A DNA stretch of 64,000 bases from RI-153 sp963721725 (GCA_963721725.1 CAVRLX010000009.1:496001-560000), one strand, 5' to 3'; counted from the first letter of the stretch, positions 53,620 through 63,500 are shown. Notes: a model not told the origin generated them from the sequence alone. Program-made: numbers and translations.

Positions 53620-55837
53620 TCATGTTTTACTTCTCCATCCTTGCAAACGCATGCCGTTGAGCGTCACCAGCAGCGATGTGCCCACATCGGCCAGCACCGC
53701 CATCCACAGGGTCCCCACGCCCAGCAACACCAGCCCAAAGAAGATCACCTTGATGCCAATGCTCAGGGCCACGTTAACCCAAATCGTGCGGCGGGCGGCC
53801 TGGCTGAGCGCCAGTGCAAAGGGCAAGCGGCGCAGATCATCGCTCATCAGCGTCACATCGGCGGTCTCCATAGCCTGATTTGTGCCGCCATAGGCCCCGC
53901 CAATCGCAATCCCCACATCGGCCAGCGCCAGCGCCGGCGCGTCGTTGATGCCATCGCCGATCATCGCAACCGGGCCGAACTCCCGTTGGATCATCTCCAC
54001 TGCTGTCACCTTATCCGCCGGCAGCAGATCCGCGCGCACATCGGTCACGCCCACGGCTTCGGCAATCGCCTGGGCGGTGGCTGCGTTGTCACCCGTAAGC
54101 ATCACCACCCGCTCCACCCCGCTCTGCCGCAACAGATCGATGGCTTCTCGGCTGCTTGCGCGCACGGTGTCGGCCACGGTAATCGTGCCTAGATAGCGCT
54201 GGCTATCGCTTACCATCAACGGCGTGTAGCCCTGGGCAGCGTCGGCATCGGCCAGTTGGCAGATCTGCGCCGCATGGGGCACACTCTCCTCAAAAAAGGC
54301 ATGGCTGCCCACGATAATCTGCCGCTTGCCAATCTCGCCACGCACGCCTCGTCCGGTCAGCGCGGTGACATTCTCGGCGGCTGCGTAGCGGGTAGCAACG
54401 CCCTGCTCTTGGGATGCCGTCACAATCGCCCGCGCCAGCGGATGTTCGCTGCGGCGCTCTACCGCGCTTGCCAGCGCCAGCAGATCGTCACACGCCTCAC
54501 AGCCGTCGAGATCTGCACCATCCGCCGTGGCACAGGCCGCCGACCGGATCGACAGCACCGTGGGCTTGCCCTGGGTCAACGTGCCGGTCTTGTCAAAGGC
54601 AATCACCCGCACACGGGCCAGCGCCTCAATCGCTGCCCCGCCCTTGAAAAGCACACCATGCCGCGCAGCGTTGCTCAACGCGCTCGATAATCGTCACCGG
54701 TGTGCTGATCACCAGCGCACAGGGACAGGCCACCACCAACAGCGCCAGCCCCCGATAGAGCCAGCCAAAGGTCTCGGCGTCGGGATTCCAAAAGGGCTGC
54801 CCAAAGAAGAGCGGCGGGATGAGAATCGTGCCCAGGGCGATGACCATTACCAGCGGCGTGTAGACCCGCGCAAAGCGATCCACAAAGCGCTGCGTGGGCG
54901 CGCGCTTCTCCTGGGCCTCTTCCACCAACGCAATCAGGCGGCTGATGGTATTATCGGCGGCGGTTTTGGTGACTTCGATTTCCAGCGCGCCAGCGCCATT
55001 CACGGTGCTTGCCAGCACCGCGCTGCCCGGCTCCTTGTCGATGAGACGACTTTCGCCGGTGATGGGCGCTTGGTTTACGCTGGAGATGCCCGCCAATACA
55101 CGCCCGTCCATGGCAATACGTTCGCCGGGGCGCACCAAAATCGTGTCTCCCACACGCAGATCCGCCACATCGACTTCGCTTTCCTGCGCCGTCTCTCGAT
55201 CCAGGCGGGTGGCGCGGTTGGGGACCACTTCCATCAGGCTGCGGATGGCGTGGCGGGCGCGCCCAGCAGTGAAGCCTTCCAACGCTTCGCCCAGGGCAAA
55301 GAGCACCATGACCATGCCTGCCTCGGTGTACGCGCCGATGATCACTGCGCCAATGGCGGCCACGGTCATGAGCACGTTAATGTTGATCTCACGGTTCACG
55401 TGCAACGATTGCAGCGCGCTACGTGCCACGGGCCAGCCCGCGCTGATCATCGCGCCCACGGCCAGCCAATCGAGCAGCGGGTGCTCTATGCCGCCGATCT
55501 CCACAAGCAGCAGCCCCGGCAAGATCAGCAGCGCGCCCAACAGCGCAAAGCGGGTCTCGGCGCGCTCCCACAGGAAGCGCCCAAAGTTGCCTGATGGCAG
55601 AGCGGCGCGCACAGGGGCTTGGCCCGCGGCCAGTGCCGTTGCGCCATAGCCCAGCGCCGTCACCCGCGCCAGCACGGTTTCGGCGGCAACATCGCCGGTG
55701 ACGTGCAGCTTCTCCGACGTAAAGGTAAGGGCACATGTCTGGACACCGGGCAACTGGCGCACGCCGTTTTCCACGGTTTGCGCGCAGCCGGCACAGTCCA
55801 TGCCGCTGATGTGATAGACCTGGGTGGTTGATGTCAT
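53620..55837 (-). CDS. Zn/Cd/Pb-type P1B ATPase (one frameshift)
   Basis: The joined protein of about 738 residues has an N-terminal heavy-metal-associated domain (HISGMDCAGCAQTVENGV), membrane helices, the A domain (SSVNQAPITGES), the metal-binding CPC motif (VACPCALVISTPVT), phosphorylation motif VIAFDKTGTLTQGKP, SEHPLA and MIGDGINDAPALALADVGIA. The CPC plus STP context resembles ZntA/CadA-type exporters, not copper pumps, but selectivity is inferred. The frame breaks near 54684. Removing one G in ATCGAGC restores VTIISALSNAARHGVLFKGG. The start at 55837 begins the metal domain. Confidence 0.9.
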
Positions 55838-55867
55838 TGTACTTTCCCTGAAGTGCTTTCCTTGAAA

Positions 55868-55917
55868 AGCCGGGGGATGAAGTCCCCCGGCTACGGGCAG
55901 CGCCCCGTGAACGGGGC
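55868..55917. repeat. Two adjacent GC-rich hairpins
   Basis: AGCCGGGGGA/TCCCCCGGCT (55868-55892) and GCCCCGT/ACGGGGC (55902-55917) form two neighbouring hairpins between the sucrase-ferredoxin gene and the P-type ATPase gene. They could act as a terminator or RNA-stability element. The first hairpin is of a kind often dispersed in Chloroflexi genomes. Confidence 0.7.
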
Positions 55918-55940
55918 TGGGAACTGTGGCAAAGTCCCGT

Positions 55941-56885
55941 TCACAGGACCCTGCTGGTTGCAGGGGGGGTGATCCGGGTGTATCGAACAATCGGCTCAAG
56001 GGCGCTTTTGCCGCAACTGTGTGGGTTTGGCAGCGTAACCGCCGCGGCAGCAACCTGCACTGTGTAGATTTCGGCCCCATCCGACCGCGCAAACTCCACC
56101 TGCCAGCGATCCGCGGCCAGGGACGTCGAACGGTGCAGTCGAAACGCCGCCAGATCAAGAATGCCGCTCTCGGCGCGTAGCAGCGTTTCCGCTGCCTGCA
56201 CCACGCCGGGATAGGCCGAGCAGCCCCGGTATTGATCGATGCGATAGAGCAGCCGATTGCGGTGGGCTTCAATGAGCGGAGCGGCGTCTTGCGGTTCCAC
56301 CCAGCCATAGCCAATGCCTTCGGGCAGACAGACCAGCGTAGCGGCGAAGCGATGGCCGCCAGTGTGGGTGGTCTGCCAGACCTGCCCCGGCGTGTAGTCG
56401 GCCATAGCCCGATAGACAGGCAGCCCCCATTTGGCGCAACAGCGGTCGCGCTTGCCGTTGGTGCAAACGAGGAAAATCGGGGCGGCGTGGCGGTGGGCGT
56501 CAAAGCGCGCAGCTTGGGCCACCAGCGCGGGCAGATCAAAGTCGAGCAGATCGGTATAATCGGCCAACAGGAAACGATAGAGCGCCGGGCTTGCATCATC
56601 GGCCAAGCCCACAAAGAAGTGGATTCCATCTCCCACAAAGCCCGATTCTTGTTTGATGAACTGGACACGCGCGCCGGGAATGGTGCGCTGCCAGCCTTCT
56701 AATTGGGCTTTCACGGCGGCGGGCAGATCGCTTTCGGCGATGGCCTTGTTGCCCCACGGCTGGGGCACTTCCAATGCTAGCCAGACGGTGGCTTCGGCGG
56801 CGCTGCCCATAATTGGCTCGTCACAACGTTGTGCCAACTCGGTGCAGAAAAAAGTTTCGTCAAATTGGATGGTTTCAGTCATCAT
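55941..56885 (-). CDS. Sucrase/ferredoxin-like protein (thioredoxin-fold [2Fe-2S])
   Basis: The protein of about 314 residues matches the sucrase/ferredoxin-like family. It contains VCTNGKRDRCCAKWG, with the paired Cys expected for a [2Fe-2S] cluster in a thioredoxin fold, and then HTGGHRFAATLVCLPEG with a further conserved His. It probably transfers electrons. The ATG at 56885 overlaps the MFS stop, so the genes are coupled. The open frame continues far upstream, but this part reads through the MFS gene and is not a fusion. Confidence 0.85.
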   Translation of the reverse strand: MMTETIQFDETFFCTELAQRCDEPIMGSAAEATVWLALEVPQPWGNKAIAESDLPAAVKAQLEGWQRTIPGARVQFIKQESGFVGDGIHFFVGLADDASPALYRFLLADYTDLLDFDLPALVAQAARFDAHRHAAPIFLVCTNGKRDRCCAKWGLPVYRAMADYTPGQVWQTTHTGGHRFAATLVCLPEGIGYGWVEPQDAAPLIEAHRNRLLYRIDQYRGCSAYPGVVQAAETLLRAESGILDLAAFRLHRSTSLAADRWQVEFARSDGAEIYTVQVAAAAVTLPNPHSCGKSALEPIVRYTRITPPATSRVL

Positions 56886-58261
56886 ATCATTGTCTCTTTG
56901 GCGAGAATAACGTTTTCGGCGGTTACTTTGTAGCGTGGGTCCAACACCCAGAAGCGCAGCAAAACGACGCCCGCCAATCCGCCAATTGTGCTGATTAAAA
57001 AGAGCCAGTTGTAGCCTGCCAGCGCAATCGTGCCGCCGATAAGCGGCGCAATGAGGTTGGCAATGCCCACGGCGGTGTTGGCGATCCCAACATAGGTGGG
57101 GCGGCGGCTGCGGTCGGTGAACTCCATCACAATCAGCAGCCCGGAGACCATGCTGCCGGCGGTGAAGAAGCCGATGAGGAAAAAGACAGCATAGAACCAG
57201 ACCGCGCTGGGGGCATACCAAGCCACGCCAAAGGCCAGAATCAGGGAGAGTACACTTAACTCCATCGTGCGTTTGTGGCCGAAACGATCCGACATGAGAC
57301 CACAGACCAGATTGCCCAGGGTCTGCCCGATCATCAGCACGGCGGTGAAATAGCCCACCATGCGGTCCGGCGCGCCATAGAGATCGATGACGGCCACCGT
57401 CACAAAGCCCAGCCCCATGCCGCCCATGCTGATCAACATGCGCGCCAGCAGATAGCGGCGGAAGTTGTGATCTTGGCGCAGAATGCGGCCCAACTTGCCG
57501 CGCAGATTGCTGTCCATAAGCGACTGTTCGTCCACAGGCTGCACGGGTTCGCGGGTTTGGGCAATGAAGACCCAACTGACCATAATTCCGACGGTGCAAA
57601 CGGCGAAAAGCAGGGCAAAGTTATTGGGGAAAGCAAAGGCTTCCAAAATCTCGCCGCTGAGGAATGCGCCCACCGTGCCCACGGCTGTGCCCACAAAAAA
57701 GGAGGTCCCCATAAAGCGCCCGCGCCGATTGACCGGGAAACAGGCCGCGATCATATCTTGCCAGGCGGGGGCCACCAAGCCCGCGCCGACCTGATGCCAG
57801 GCATAGGTCAGCATAAACAGAATCAGCGCGCCCACCGGCGAGACCGTCGCCAGCAGCGCCGCCACAATCCACAACACGACAGGCAGCCGCTCGGAGAAGA
57901 AGCCCAGGTTGACGACCCAGGGCTTTTTGCGGGCGCTGCGTTCAATTTGCCCAGCGGTAAGCAATTGGGGCAGAAACCAGCCCGCCTGCCCCACCATTGC
58001 CAGCAGGCCAAAGAGCAAGGGGTGATCCCACAATTTACTCACAAAGAGTGGCAAAATGGTGCTGCTCGATGCAAAGCTCAGGCCGAGCCAGAAAAAGGCC
58101 ACATCGGCCAAATTGACGCCGAAGTTCCAGCGATAGTTGCGCCAGACTTCCTCTTCAATCTCGGCCTCGGTGCGGGTCTGTACAGGTATATCTGACTGCA
58201 ATAACCGGCGCACAGCAGGCGATCCCATCAAACTGCGCCCCTGGGCGCGCGAAGCGCTCAT
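56882..58261 (-). CDS. MFS transporter
   Basis: The protein of about 459 residues has twelve likely membrane helices and the MFS inner-loop signatures FPVNRRGRFMG and GLMSDRFGHKR. The family branch resembles Chloroflexi MFS proteins of unknown substrate. The N-terminal about 50 residues are a polar extension. I place the start at 58261, where ATGA overlaps the O-methyltransferase stop. A longer start at 58270 is possible. It is followed by the sucrase/ferredoxin gene with an ATG overlap. Confidence 0.92.
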   Translation of the reverse strand: MSASRAQGRSLMGSPAVRRLLQSDIPVQTRTEAEIEEEVWRNYRWNFGVNLADVAFFWLGLSFASSSTILPLFVSKLWDHPLLFGLLAMVGQAGWFLPQLLTAGQIERSARKKPWVVNLGFFSERLPVVLWIVAALLATVSPVGALILFMLTYAWHQVGAGLVAPAWQDMIAACFPVNRRGRFMGTSFFVGTAVGTVGAFLSGEILEAFAFPNNFALLFAVCTVGIMVSWVFIAQTREPVQPVDEQSLMDSNLRGKLGRILRQDHNFRRYLLARMLISMGGMGLGFVTVAVIDLYGAPDRMVGYFTAVLMIGQTLGNLVCGLMSDRFGHKRTMELSVLSLILAFGVAWYAPSAVWFYAVFFLIGFFTAGSMVSGLLIVMEFTDRSRRPTYVGIANTAVGIANLIAPLIGGTIALAGYNWLFLISTIGGLAGVVLLRFWVLDPRYKVTAENVILAKETMI

Positions 58262-58920
58262 CGTTTGCATGCAAGCATTAACCCGTCCCCAATCGGTACC
58301 AAACTCATGTCAACCCGGTCATCGTTGCGGATCTTTTCGTTAAGCGTGCGAATGGTGATGGTGCTTTCATCCTGCACCGATTGATCGGCAATGCGCCCAC
58401 CCCACAGCGTGTTGTCGATGCCAATGACGCCGCCTTTGCGCACCAGTTTCAGGCAGAGTTCGTAATAGGCCGCATAGTTGGGCTTGTCGGCGTCGATAAA
58501 GGCGAAATCAAAGCTGCCAGCCTCACCGTTGTCGATCATGGCTTGCAGCGATTCCACGCCAGGCCCAATGCGTAGATCGATTTTGTGCGCGACCCCGGCC
58601 TGTTGCCAATAGGGCCGCCCCACGGAGGTGTACTCTTCGCTCACATCACAGGCCACCAATTGACCATCGGCGGGCAAGGCCAGCGCCACCACCAGCGCGC
58701 TGTAGCCGGTGAATGTGCCGACTTCCAGGGCGCGTTTGGCCCCAATCGCCTTGATCAAAAATTGCATAAACTGTCCCTGCTCGGGCGAGATCTGCATTCC
58801 ACCGGCCTCCATGGTGGCAGTTTCGTCGCGCAGATTTTTCAGCACGCCCAGATCGCGCACGGTGGTTGCGATCAAATATTCATGGAGGGAAGCATCAAGT
58901 TGAAATGTTTTGCTGGACAT
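58258..58920 (-). CDS. O-methyltransferase, caffeoyl-CoA/catechol type
   Basis: The 220-residue protein matches the class I cation-dependent O-methyltransferases. Key segments are LEVGTFTGYSALVVALALP (SAM loop), SFDFAFIDADKPNYAAYYE (metal-binding Asp) and GGVIGIDNTLWGGRIAD (second metal-ligand Asp-Asn). These enzymes methylate catechol-like substrates. The substrate here is unknown. It is the first gene of the O-methyltransferase/MFS/sucrase-ferredoxin operon. Confidence 0.95.
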   Translation of the reverse strand: MSSKTFQLDASLHEYLIATTVRDLGVLKNLRDETATMEAGGMQISPEQGQFMQFLIKAIGAKRALEVGTFTGYSALVVALALPADGQLVACDVSEEYTSVGRPYWQQAGVAHKIDLRIGPGVESLQAMIDNGEAGSFDFAFIDADKPNYAAYYELCLKLVRKGGVIGIDNTLWGGRIADQSVQDESTITIRTLNEKIRNDDRVDMSLVPIGDGLMLACKR

Positions 58921-58949
58921 GATGAGCCTTTCAGGTGAATTTTGGCGAT

Positions 58950-58976
58950 AAAAAACGCACCCACTTTCGGGCGCGC
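58950..58976 (-). terminator. Intrinsic terminator of the HDAC-YwiC operon
   Basis: On the minus strand CGCGCCC, then GAAAGT, then GGGTGCG form an imperfect hairpin followed by six T residues. It lies about 100 bases after the YwiC-like stop and before the O-methyltransferase gene. Confidence 0.7.
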
Positions 58977-59079
58977 TCTCTATTCTACACCGGTTTATGG
59001 GGGATTGCCTATTTCGTGTGATTTTCGCAGCGCAAGCCGTTTTTAGGGTGAGTGGGGGCTAGGACAATCACCCAATCTC

Positions 59080-59889
59080 TCAATATCCCGCCGCCACCAG
59101 AATCACACACACAATCCCCACGGTTAGCTCCGAGACACCAATTGCCTTGACACTGGCGCGCCAACGCCAGGGCGACAGACCATGCGCAGTGCGGATTAGA
59201 AGCAGGGCAAAGGGCAGAATGGCGATGGGCGGCAGCAGATCCACTATAACCAGCGTGATCACAACCAGCAACCCGATGAGGTAGGCCACGACGGGAATCC
59301 AGGTTTCTACACGGTTGCCGCGATCCAGGCGCAGGCGTGTGCGCACGTAGAGCACGGCGGGAATGGCGCGCATCACCAACACTGCCCACAGGGCCAAACT
59401 AGGCCCCAACGACCAACCATCCAAAATGCCTATGCTGGCCGCAGCCGAGGCCAGCGCCAGCGGCGCGCTTACTTCGGCCTGCCAAGATCGACCCGGCTGT
59501 AAAAAGTCGAAATAGAGAAAAACAATGCCCACGGGTAGCGCTATCAGCGACGGCACCATCCATTCTACCCCGGCCATGAGGCTGACCGTGACAATACCCG
59601 TGATCACCAAGACTGTGTAGAGCAGGGCAAAGCGCCATGCCCACAGTGTGCGGGTATAGCTGCGGCCACGTTGCCAATCGGCCACAATCACCTTGACAGG
59701 TTGGCGCAGCAAAAAGGCCGCGGCCACGGTAATCGCCAGCACCGCTGCGCGTAGCGTGGGCGCAACCAGGATCCCCAACAGCAGCGGCTCTAGTAGAAAG
59801 CCCCACCCGCCATGATCGGCGGGCAGCGCCACCGCCCGCCACGATACGCGCAGCGGGGATGGCTGGCTCCGTTTGAAAGACTCTTGCAT
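59080..59889 (-). CDS. YwiC-like integral membrane protein
   Basis: The 269-residue protein begins with the YwiC-family signature ALPADHGGWGFLLEPLLLG and has eight or nine membrane helices. The family function is unknown. It is often near nitrate or heme-related genes in Bacillus, but no such context is visible here. Its ATG overlaps the stop of the HDAC-like gene by one base (TAATG), so they are coupled. Confidence 0.9.
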   Translation of the reverse strand: MQESFKRSQPSPLRVSWRAVALPADHGGWGFLLEPLLLGILVAPTLRAAVLAITVAAAFLLRQPVKVIVADWQRGRSYTRTLWAWRFALLYTVLVITGIVTVSLMAGVEWMVPSLIALPVGIVFLYFDFLQPGRSWQAEVSAPLALASAAASIGILDGWSLGPSLALWAVLVMRAIPAVLYVRTRLRLDRGNRVETWIPVVAYLIGLLVVITLVIVDLLPPIAILPFALLLIRTAHGLSPWRWRASVKAIGVSELTVGIVCVILVAAGY

Positions 59890-60920
59890 TAGCGAATCCC
59901 TTCTAAGCCTTGTAACAGGCTAACCACATTCTCCCCCAAATCATCGACGGCATAGCCGCCTTCTTGAACTACCAGCGTGGGCAGATTGAGCGCAGCGAAG
60001 CGCGCACCCATCTGCGCGTAGCACGGCGTGGTCAGTTTGAACTTGCCCAGCGGGTCGCCGTCGAAGGTGTCAAACCCAGCGGAGATAACCAAACTGTGCG
60101 GCTGGAATGCGCGCACCAGCCCCAGTGCATCGTCCAAAACCAAGAGATAATCGCTATCCCCGGTTCCTTGTGGCAGCGGATAGTTGCATGTATAACCTGT
60201 GCCTGCGCCTGTGCCGCGCTCTTCGGCAAAGCCCATGAAAAAGGGGTATTCCCAATCGGGGTCGCCGTGGATGGAGATAAAGAGCACATCGTCGCGTTCA
60301 TAGAAAATGCGCTGTGTGCCGTTGCCGCCGTGGACGTCAATATCCACAATGGCGACGCGGCGGCTGCGCCCCGCAGTCAAAAATTCGGCGGCAATGGCGG
60401 CATTGTTGAGAAAGCAATAGCCGCCCATGAGATCCTGCGAGGCGTGGTGGCCGGGCGGGCGACAGAGGGCATAGGCGAAGCGTTCGCCGCCTGTCAACAG
60501 CGCCGCTCCGGTCAGCGCACAGTCGGCGGAAGCCACAATGGCCTCCCAACTGTGCGCGGTGATGGGCGCAGAGAGATCGAAAGCATATTGGGCGGCCCGC
60601 GCAAACGGGCTGGCCGAGGGATGATTAAACTCAACCCGGGGAAAGGCGAAGGGAATCACGGCGGCGGGTGCGCCGCCAGCCGCGCACCAATCGGCATAGA
60701 TCGTTTGCAAATGGGTGACGTAATCTTCGCTATGGACGGCCAAAATGGGGGCCAGCCCGAACGATTGCGGCTCGATGACGGGGCCAATCGCTGCGGCCTG
60801 CACCGCCGCCACCAGGGCCTCGGCGCGGGCGGGCGCTTCCACATAGGCCACGATTTCGCCTTCTAAAAATTCTGTGGCCGGGTTATGCTGCCGATGCTTG
60901 GGGGAATAGACGGTGATCAC
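59889..60920 (-). CDS. Histone deacetylase-like amidohydrolase (acetylpolyamine-amidohydrolase branch)
   Basis: The 343-residue protein has the arginase/deacetylase fold with FAYALCRPPGHHASQDLMGG (His pair), VAIVDIDVHGGNGTQRIFY (zinc Asp and His), VISAGFDTFDGDPLG (second zinc Asp) and VVQEGGYAVDDLG. It resembles acetylpolyamine amidohydrolases more than the enzyme at 21518-22549, judged from the start TVYSPKHRQHNPATEF and the loop GTGYTCNYPLPQGTGD. The substrate is likely an N-acetylated amine. It is followed by the YwiC-like gene. Confidence 0.93.
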   Translation of the reverse strand: MITVYSPKHRQHNPATEFLEGEIVAYVEAPARAEALVAAVQAAAIGPVIEPQSFGLAPILAVHSEDYVTHLQTIYADWCAAGGAPAAVIPFAFPRVEFNHPSASPFARAAQYAFDLSAPITAHSWEAIVASADCALTGAALLTGGERFAYALCRPPGHHASQDLMGGYCFLNNAAIAAEFLTAGRSRRVAIVDIDVHGGNGTQRIFYERDDVLFISIHGDPDWEYPFFMGFAEERGTGAGTGYTCNYPLPQGTGDSDYLLVLDDALGLVRAFQPHSLVISAGFDTFDGDPLGKFKLTTPCYAQMGARFAALNLPTLVVQEGGYAVDDLGENVVSLLQGLEGIR

Positions 60921-61032
60921 AGAAGGTCATCTCCGCAAAAACACAACCAAAATCACACAATGGGAAAATCCCAGGATTTCCATTGTAGTGGGAATGGTCG
61001 CAAAACAAAAACGCAGAGAGGGAAGGCGGGGG

Positions 61033-61075
61033 AAGCCAAGCGTGCGCCGACTGTCTGTCGGCGCACGCTTGGCTT
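61033..61075 (-). terminator. Perfect 19-base hairpin after the LysM gene
   Basis: The arms AAGCCAAGCGTGCGCCGAC and GTCGGCGCACGCTTGGCTT are perfect reverse complements with a five-base loop, 18 bases after the LysM gene stop. No T run follows, so a factor-independent terminator is likely but not proven. Confidence 0.8.
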
Positions 61076-61093
61076 ATTAGAGTTTGCCCTGTG

Positions 61094-62008
61094 TCAGTGG
61101 ACGGCAACCGTCAGTGTAAAGTTGGAAAGCCCGTCGCCAGCATTTTTGATCTCAATCACATAGTCGCCATCCAGGGGCAGGTTACCGCGCCAGTCGGTGA
61201 TGTGCGATTCTCCGCCGCCAATGTAGACCCCGGTGGGGGCGATAATGGCAACGTGGGCAAGCACGTTATCCGCCTGTAAGTTGACGATCATGGCCTGGCC
61301 GAGTAGCGCCCGCAACACATAGCGTTTGGGCGCAATCGCCGAGACACCGCCGCTGACCGTGGCCGAACTGGCCCCCGGCGCAAAGGTAATGCGTTCGGCT
61401 CCGGCGGGGGGCGGTGTTTGCCCGCCGCCCGTGGGGATGCGCAAGCGCTGGCCCACATAGATGCGCGTCGTGGTCAGGCCGTTGGCCTGTTGAATGGCGG
61501 CCACGGTGGTCCCGAAGCGGCGGGCAATGCTAGAGAGCGTATCCCCGGCCACAACTACATAGGTCTGCGGGGCGGGCGGGGGTGTCTGTCCGCCGCCCGT
61601 AGGGATGCGTAAGCGCTGGCCCACATAGATGCGCGTTGTGGTCAGGTTGTTGGCCTGTTGAATAGCGGCCACGGTAGTGCCAAAGCGGCGGGCAATGCTA
61701 GAGAGCGTATCCCCGGCCACAACTGTATAGGTTTGCGGGGCGGGTGTGGTGTTCCCAGAGACACGTAAACGCTGGCCCACGTAGATGCGATCCGAGGTCA
61801 GCCCGTTAAGCGATTTCAGCGCGGCGACGGTTGTGGCAAAACGGCGGGCAATGCCATAGAGGGTGTCGCCGGATTGCACAATGTAGATCGACTCTGTGCT
61901 TTGGATGGCGGGGGCGGCCTGGGCGTTGCTGGGTACAATGGCGGCAACTGCGGTGAGCAGCGCCAGCAGCAAAATCACAAACTTGGAAGCAATTCTGAAA
62001 GTGTTCAT
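61094..62008 (-). CDS. Secreted LysM protein with three LysM domains
   Basis: The protein of about 304 residues starts with a signal peptide (FVILLLALLTAVAAIVPSNAQA) and has three LysM domains (YIVQSGDTLYGIARRF, YTVVAGDTLSSIARRF, YVVVAGDTLSSIARRF), then a beta-rich C-terminal domain (AERITFAPGASSATVSGGV). It should bind peptidoglycan or another N-acetylglucosamine polymer at the cell surface. The second and third LysM units are nearly identical at DNA level (period 168 bases), which shows a recent duplication. AGGAG lies before the ATG at 62008. Confidence 0.93.
   Translation of the reverse strand: MNTFRIASKFVILLLALLTAVAAIVPSNAQAAPAIQSTESIYIVQSGDTLYGIARRFATTVAALKSLNGLTSDRIYVGQRLRVSGNTTPAPQTYTVVAGDTLSSIARRFGTTVAAIQQANNLTTTRIYVGQRLRIPTGGGQTPPPAPQTYVVVAGDTLSSIARRFGTTVAAIQQANGLTTTRIYVGQRLRIPTGGGQTPPPAGAERITFAPGASSATVSGGVSAIAPKRYVLRALLGQAMIVNLQADNVLAHVAIIAPTGVYIGGGESHITDWRGNLPLDGDYVIEIKNAGDGLSNFTLTVAVH
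61413..61748. repeat. Direct tandem duplication of 168-base units encoding LysM domains
   Basis: The units starting near 61413 and 61581 share most bases, including long identical stretches. They encode LysM domains with linker PTGGGQTPPPAPQ. This is coding duplication, not a CRISPR array. Confidence 0.85.
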
Positions 62009-62349
62009 CCTGTTTCTCCTGACGCTCTGCGTCGATTCGTACACTGTATGATGTCAACTCATCACGCCAGAATCATAGCAGCGGCGGCGTTTGTAAAACG
62101 CTTGACGGCTCGTTTGGTCGCCGTTTGCAGCGAATAGAACGCAGATGACGCAGATTGAGCAGAGTTTCGCAGCTCTGAGGTACTTGCAAACGAATCATGA
62201 TCCACGAAGCCGCACAAAGTGGCACGAAGACCAGGTCAACCCTTTGTCTCTTTTCGTGACCTTCGTGGATAGGTATTTTCTGGGCGTGACTGAAGCCATG
62301 TTCCCTTACTCTGCGCCTCTGCCTCTTTGCATCTCCGCCTTAAATTCTC
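62009..62349. repeat. Gene-free stretch with CCACGAAG inverted arms
   Basis: The inverted arms ATCCACGAAG (62200-62209) and CTTCGTGGAT (62261-62270) are related to the 50-base palindrome at 52165-52214. The rest of this 341-base stretch has no ORF or RNA that I can support. The left end contains the LysM promoter region. Confidence 0.65.
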
Positions 62350-63476
62350 TCAAAGAAGATGTTTGTGGCGGTGTAGCGCGGCCAACAGGCATTCGATGTC
62401 GGCGCTGTTGTTATAGATATGCGGCGAGATACGCAGATTCTCCTCGCGGCTAGAGACAATGATGTTGTCGGCGGCGAGGCGGTTGACCAATTCGCTGACA
62501 TTGGAGGAGCGCACGGTGATCAGCGCGCCGTGACGATCTGGCTGGGGCGGGGAAACCAGGGTATAGCCAGCCGCGGCGGATCTCGCGCTTGAGTTGATCG
62601 GTCAGCGCGGCCAAGTGGGCGGCAATGGCGTCAACAGTAATGGCGCGGATCAGATCAACGCCAGCAATGGCGGCATAGAGAGCGGGGATAGGCGGCGTGC
62701 CCGCTTCCAGTCGGCGCGCCGTGGGCGAGGGATCATGGCGATCGGTGCGCATGGCAAAGATGTCGGCTTGGGCAAACCAACCGGTGACGGTGGGATTCAG
62801 CACGCTGTGCAGCCCCTCGCGCACATAGGCAAAAGCGACGCCGGGCGAGGCCAGCAGATATTTCAGCACGCCGCCCACGAGGAAATCTACGCCGAGCGCG
62901 TTGACGTTGAGCGGCAGCGTGCCCAGCGTTTGATAGCTATCCACCAGCACCAGCGCCCCCTTGCGGTGGGCAATCTCGATGATGGCGGCGATGTCCAGCC
63001 GTGCGCCGTTGCGATAGCAGACATGCGGGACCGAGACCAGCAGCGTTTGTTCATCAATGGCGGTCTCGAACGCTTCCGGCGCGATCCAATTGCCTTCGCC
63101 ATGCACCTGTACAACGTGCGCGCCGCGTAGCGTCTGTGCGTGCCAGATCTGCGCCGTGGCGGGGAAATCAAAATCGGTGATCACCACCCGGTTGCGCGGG
63201 CTGTTGAAATTCAGACCGCTGGCAATCGCACTCACCGCCGCCGAGACCGAGGTGGAAACGGCGATCTCGTCGGGCACAGCACCCACCAACTCGGCAAAGG
63301 CCGCGCGCGCCGCTTCGAGCTTTTCCACCCACAGATCCCAGGGCGATCCGCGCTCTTGCCAATCGTGTAAATAGTCGGCATAGGCTTGCTGCACGGCCAG
63401 CGACAGCGCGCCCTGGCGAGCAACTGTTAATATAGGTTTTGGTTTGGAAGATGGGAAATTGGTCGCGTAGTGTCAT
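62350..63476 (-). CDS. Class V aminotransferase (PLP), two frameshifts
   Basis: The joined protein of about 375 residues matches class V aminotransferases of the cysteine-desulfurase/kynureninase type: FPIFQTKTYINSCS, then AVPDEIAVSTSVSAAVSAIA, LVSVPHVCYRNGARLDI, ALVLVDSYQTLGTLP (cofactor Asp) and VGGVLKYLLASPG with the expected PLP Lys. Frame breaks lie near 63423, where one extra C is present, and near 62580. Reading the alternate frame gives a natural C-terminus ending LLAALHRHKHLL with TGA at 62350. The substrate is unknown. Confidence 0.88.
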
Positions 63477-63500
63477 GGGTATTAGGTGATTGGATATTGG

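Noticed and set aside
55941..57599. Apparent fusion of an unknown N-terminus with the sucrase/ferredoxin-like protein
   Set aside because: The N-terminal part is an out-of-frame reading of the MFS gene. The true start overlaps the MFS stop at 56885.
61413..61748. Possible CRISPR-like repeat array
   Set aside because: The repeats are 168 bases long, lack unique spacers and encode LysM domains.
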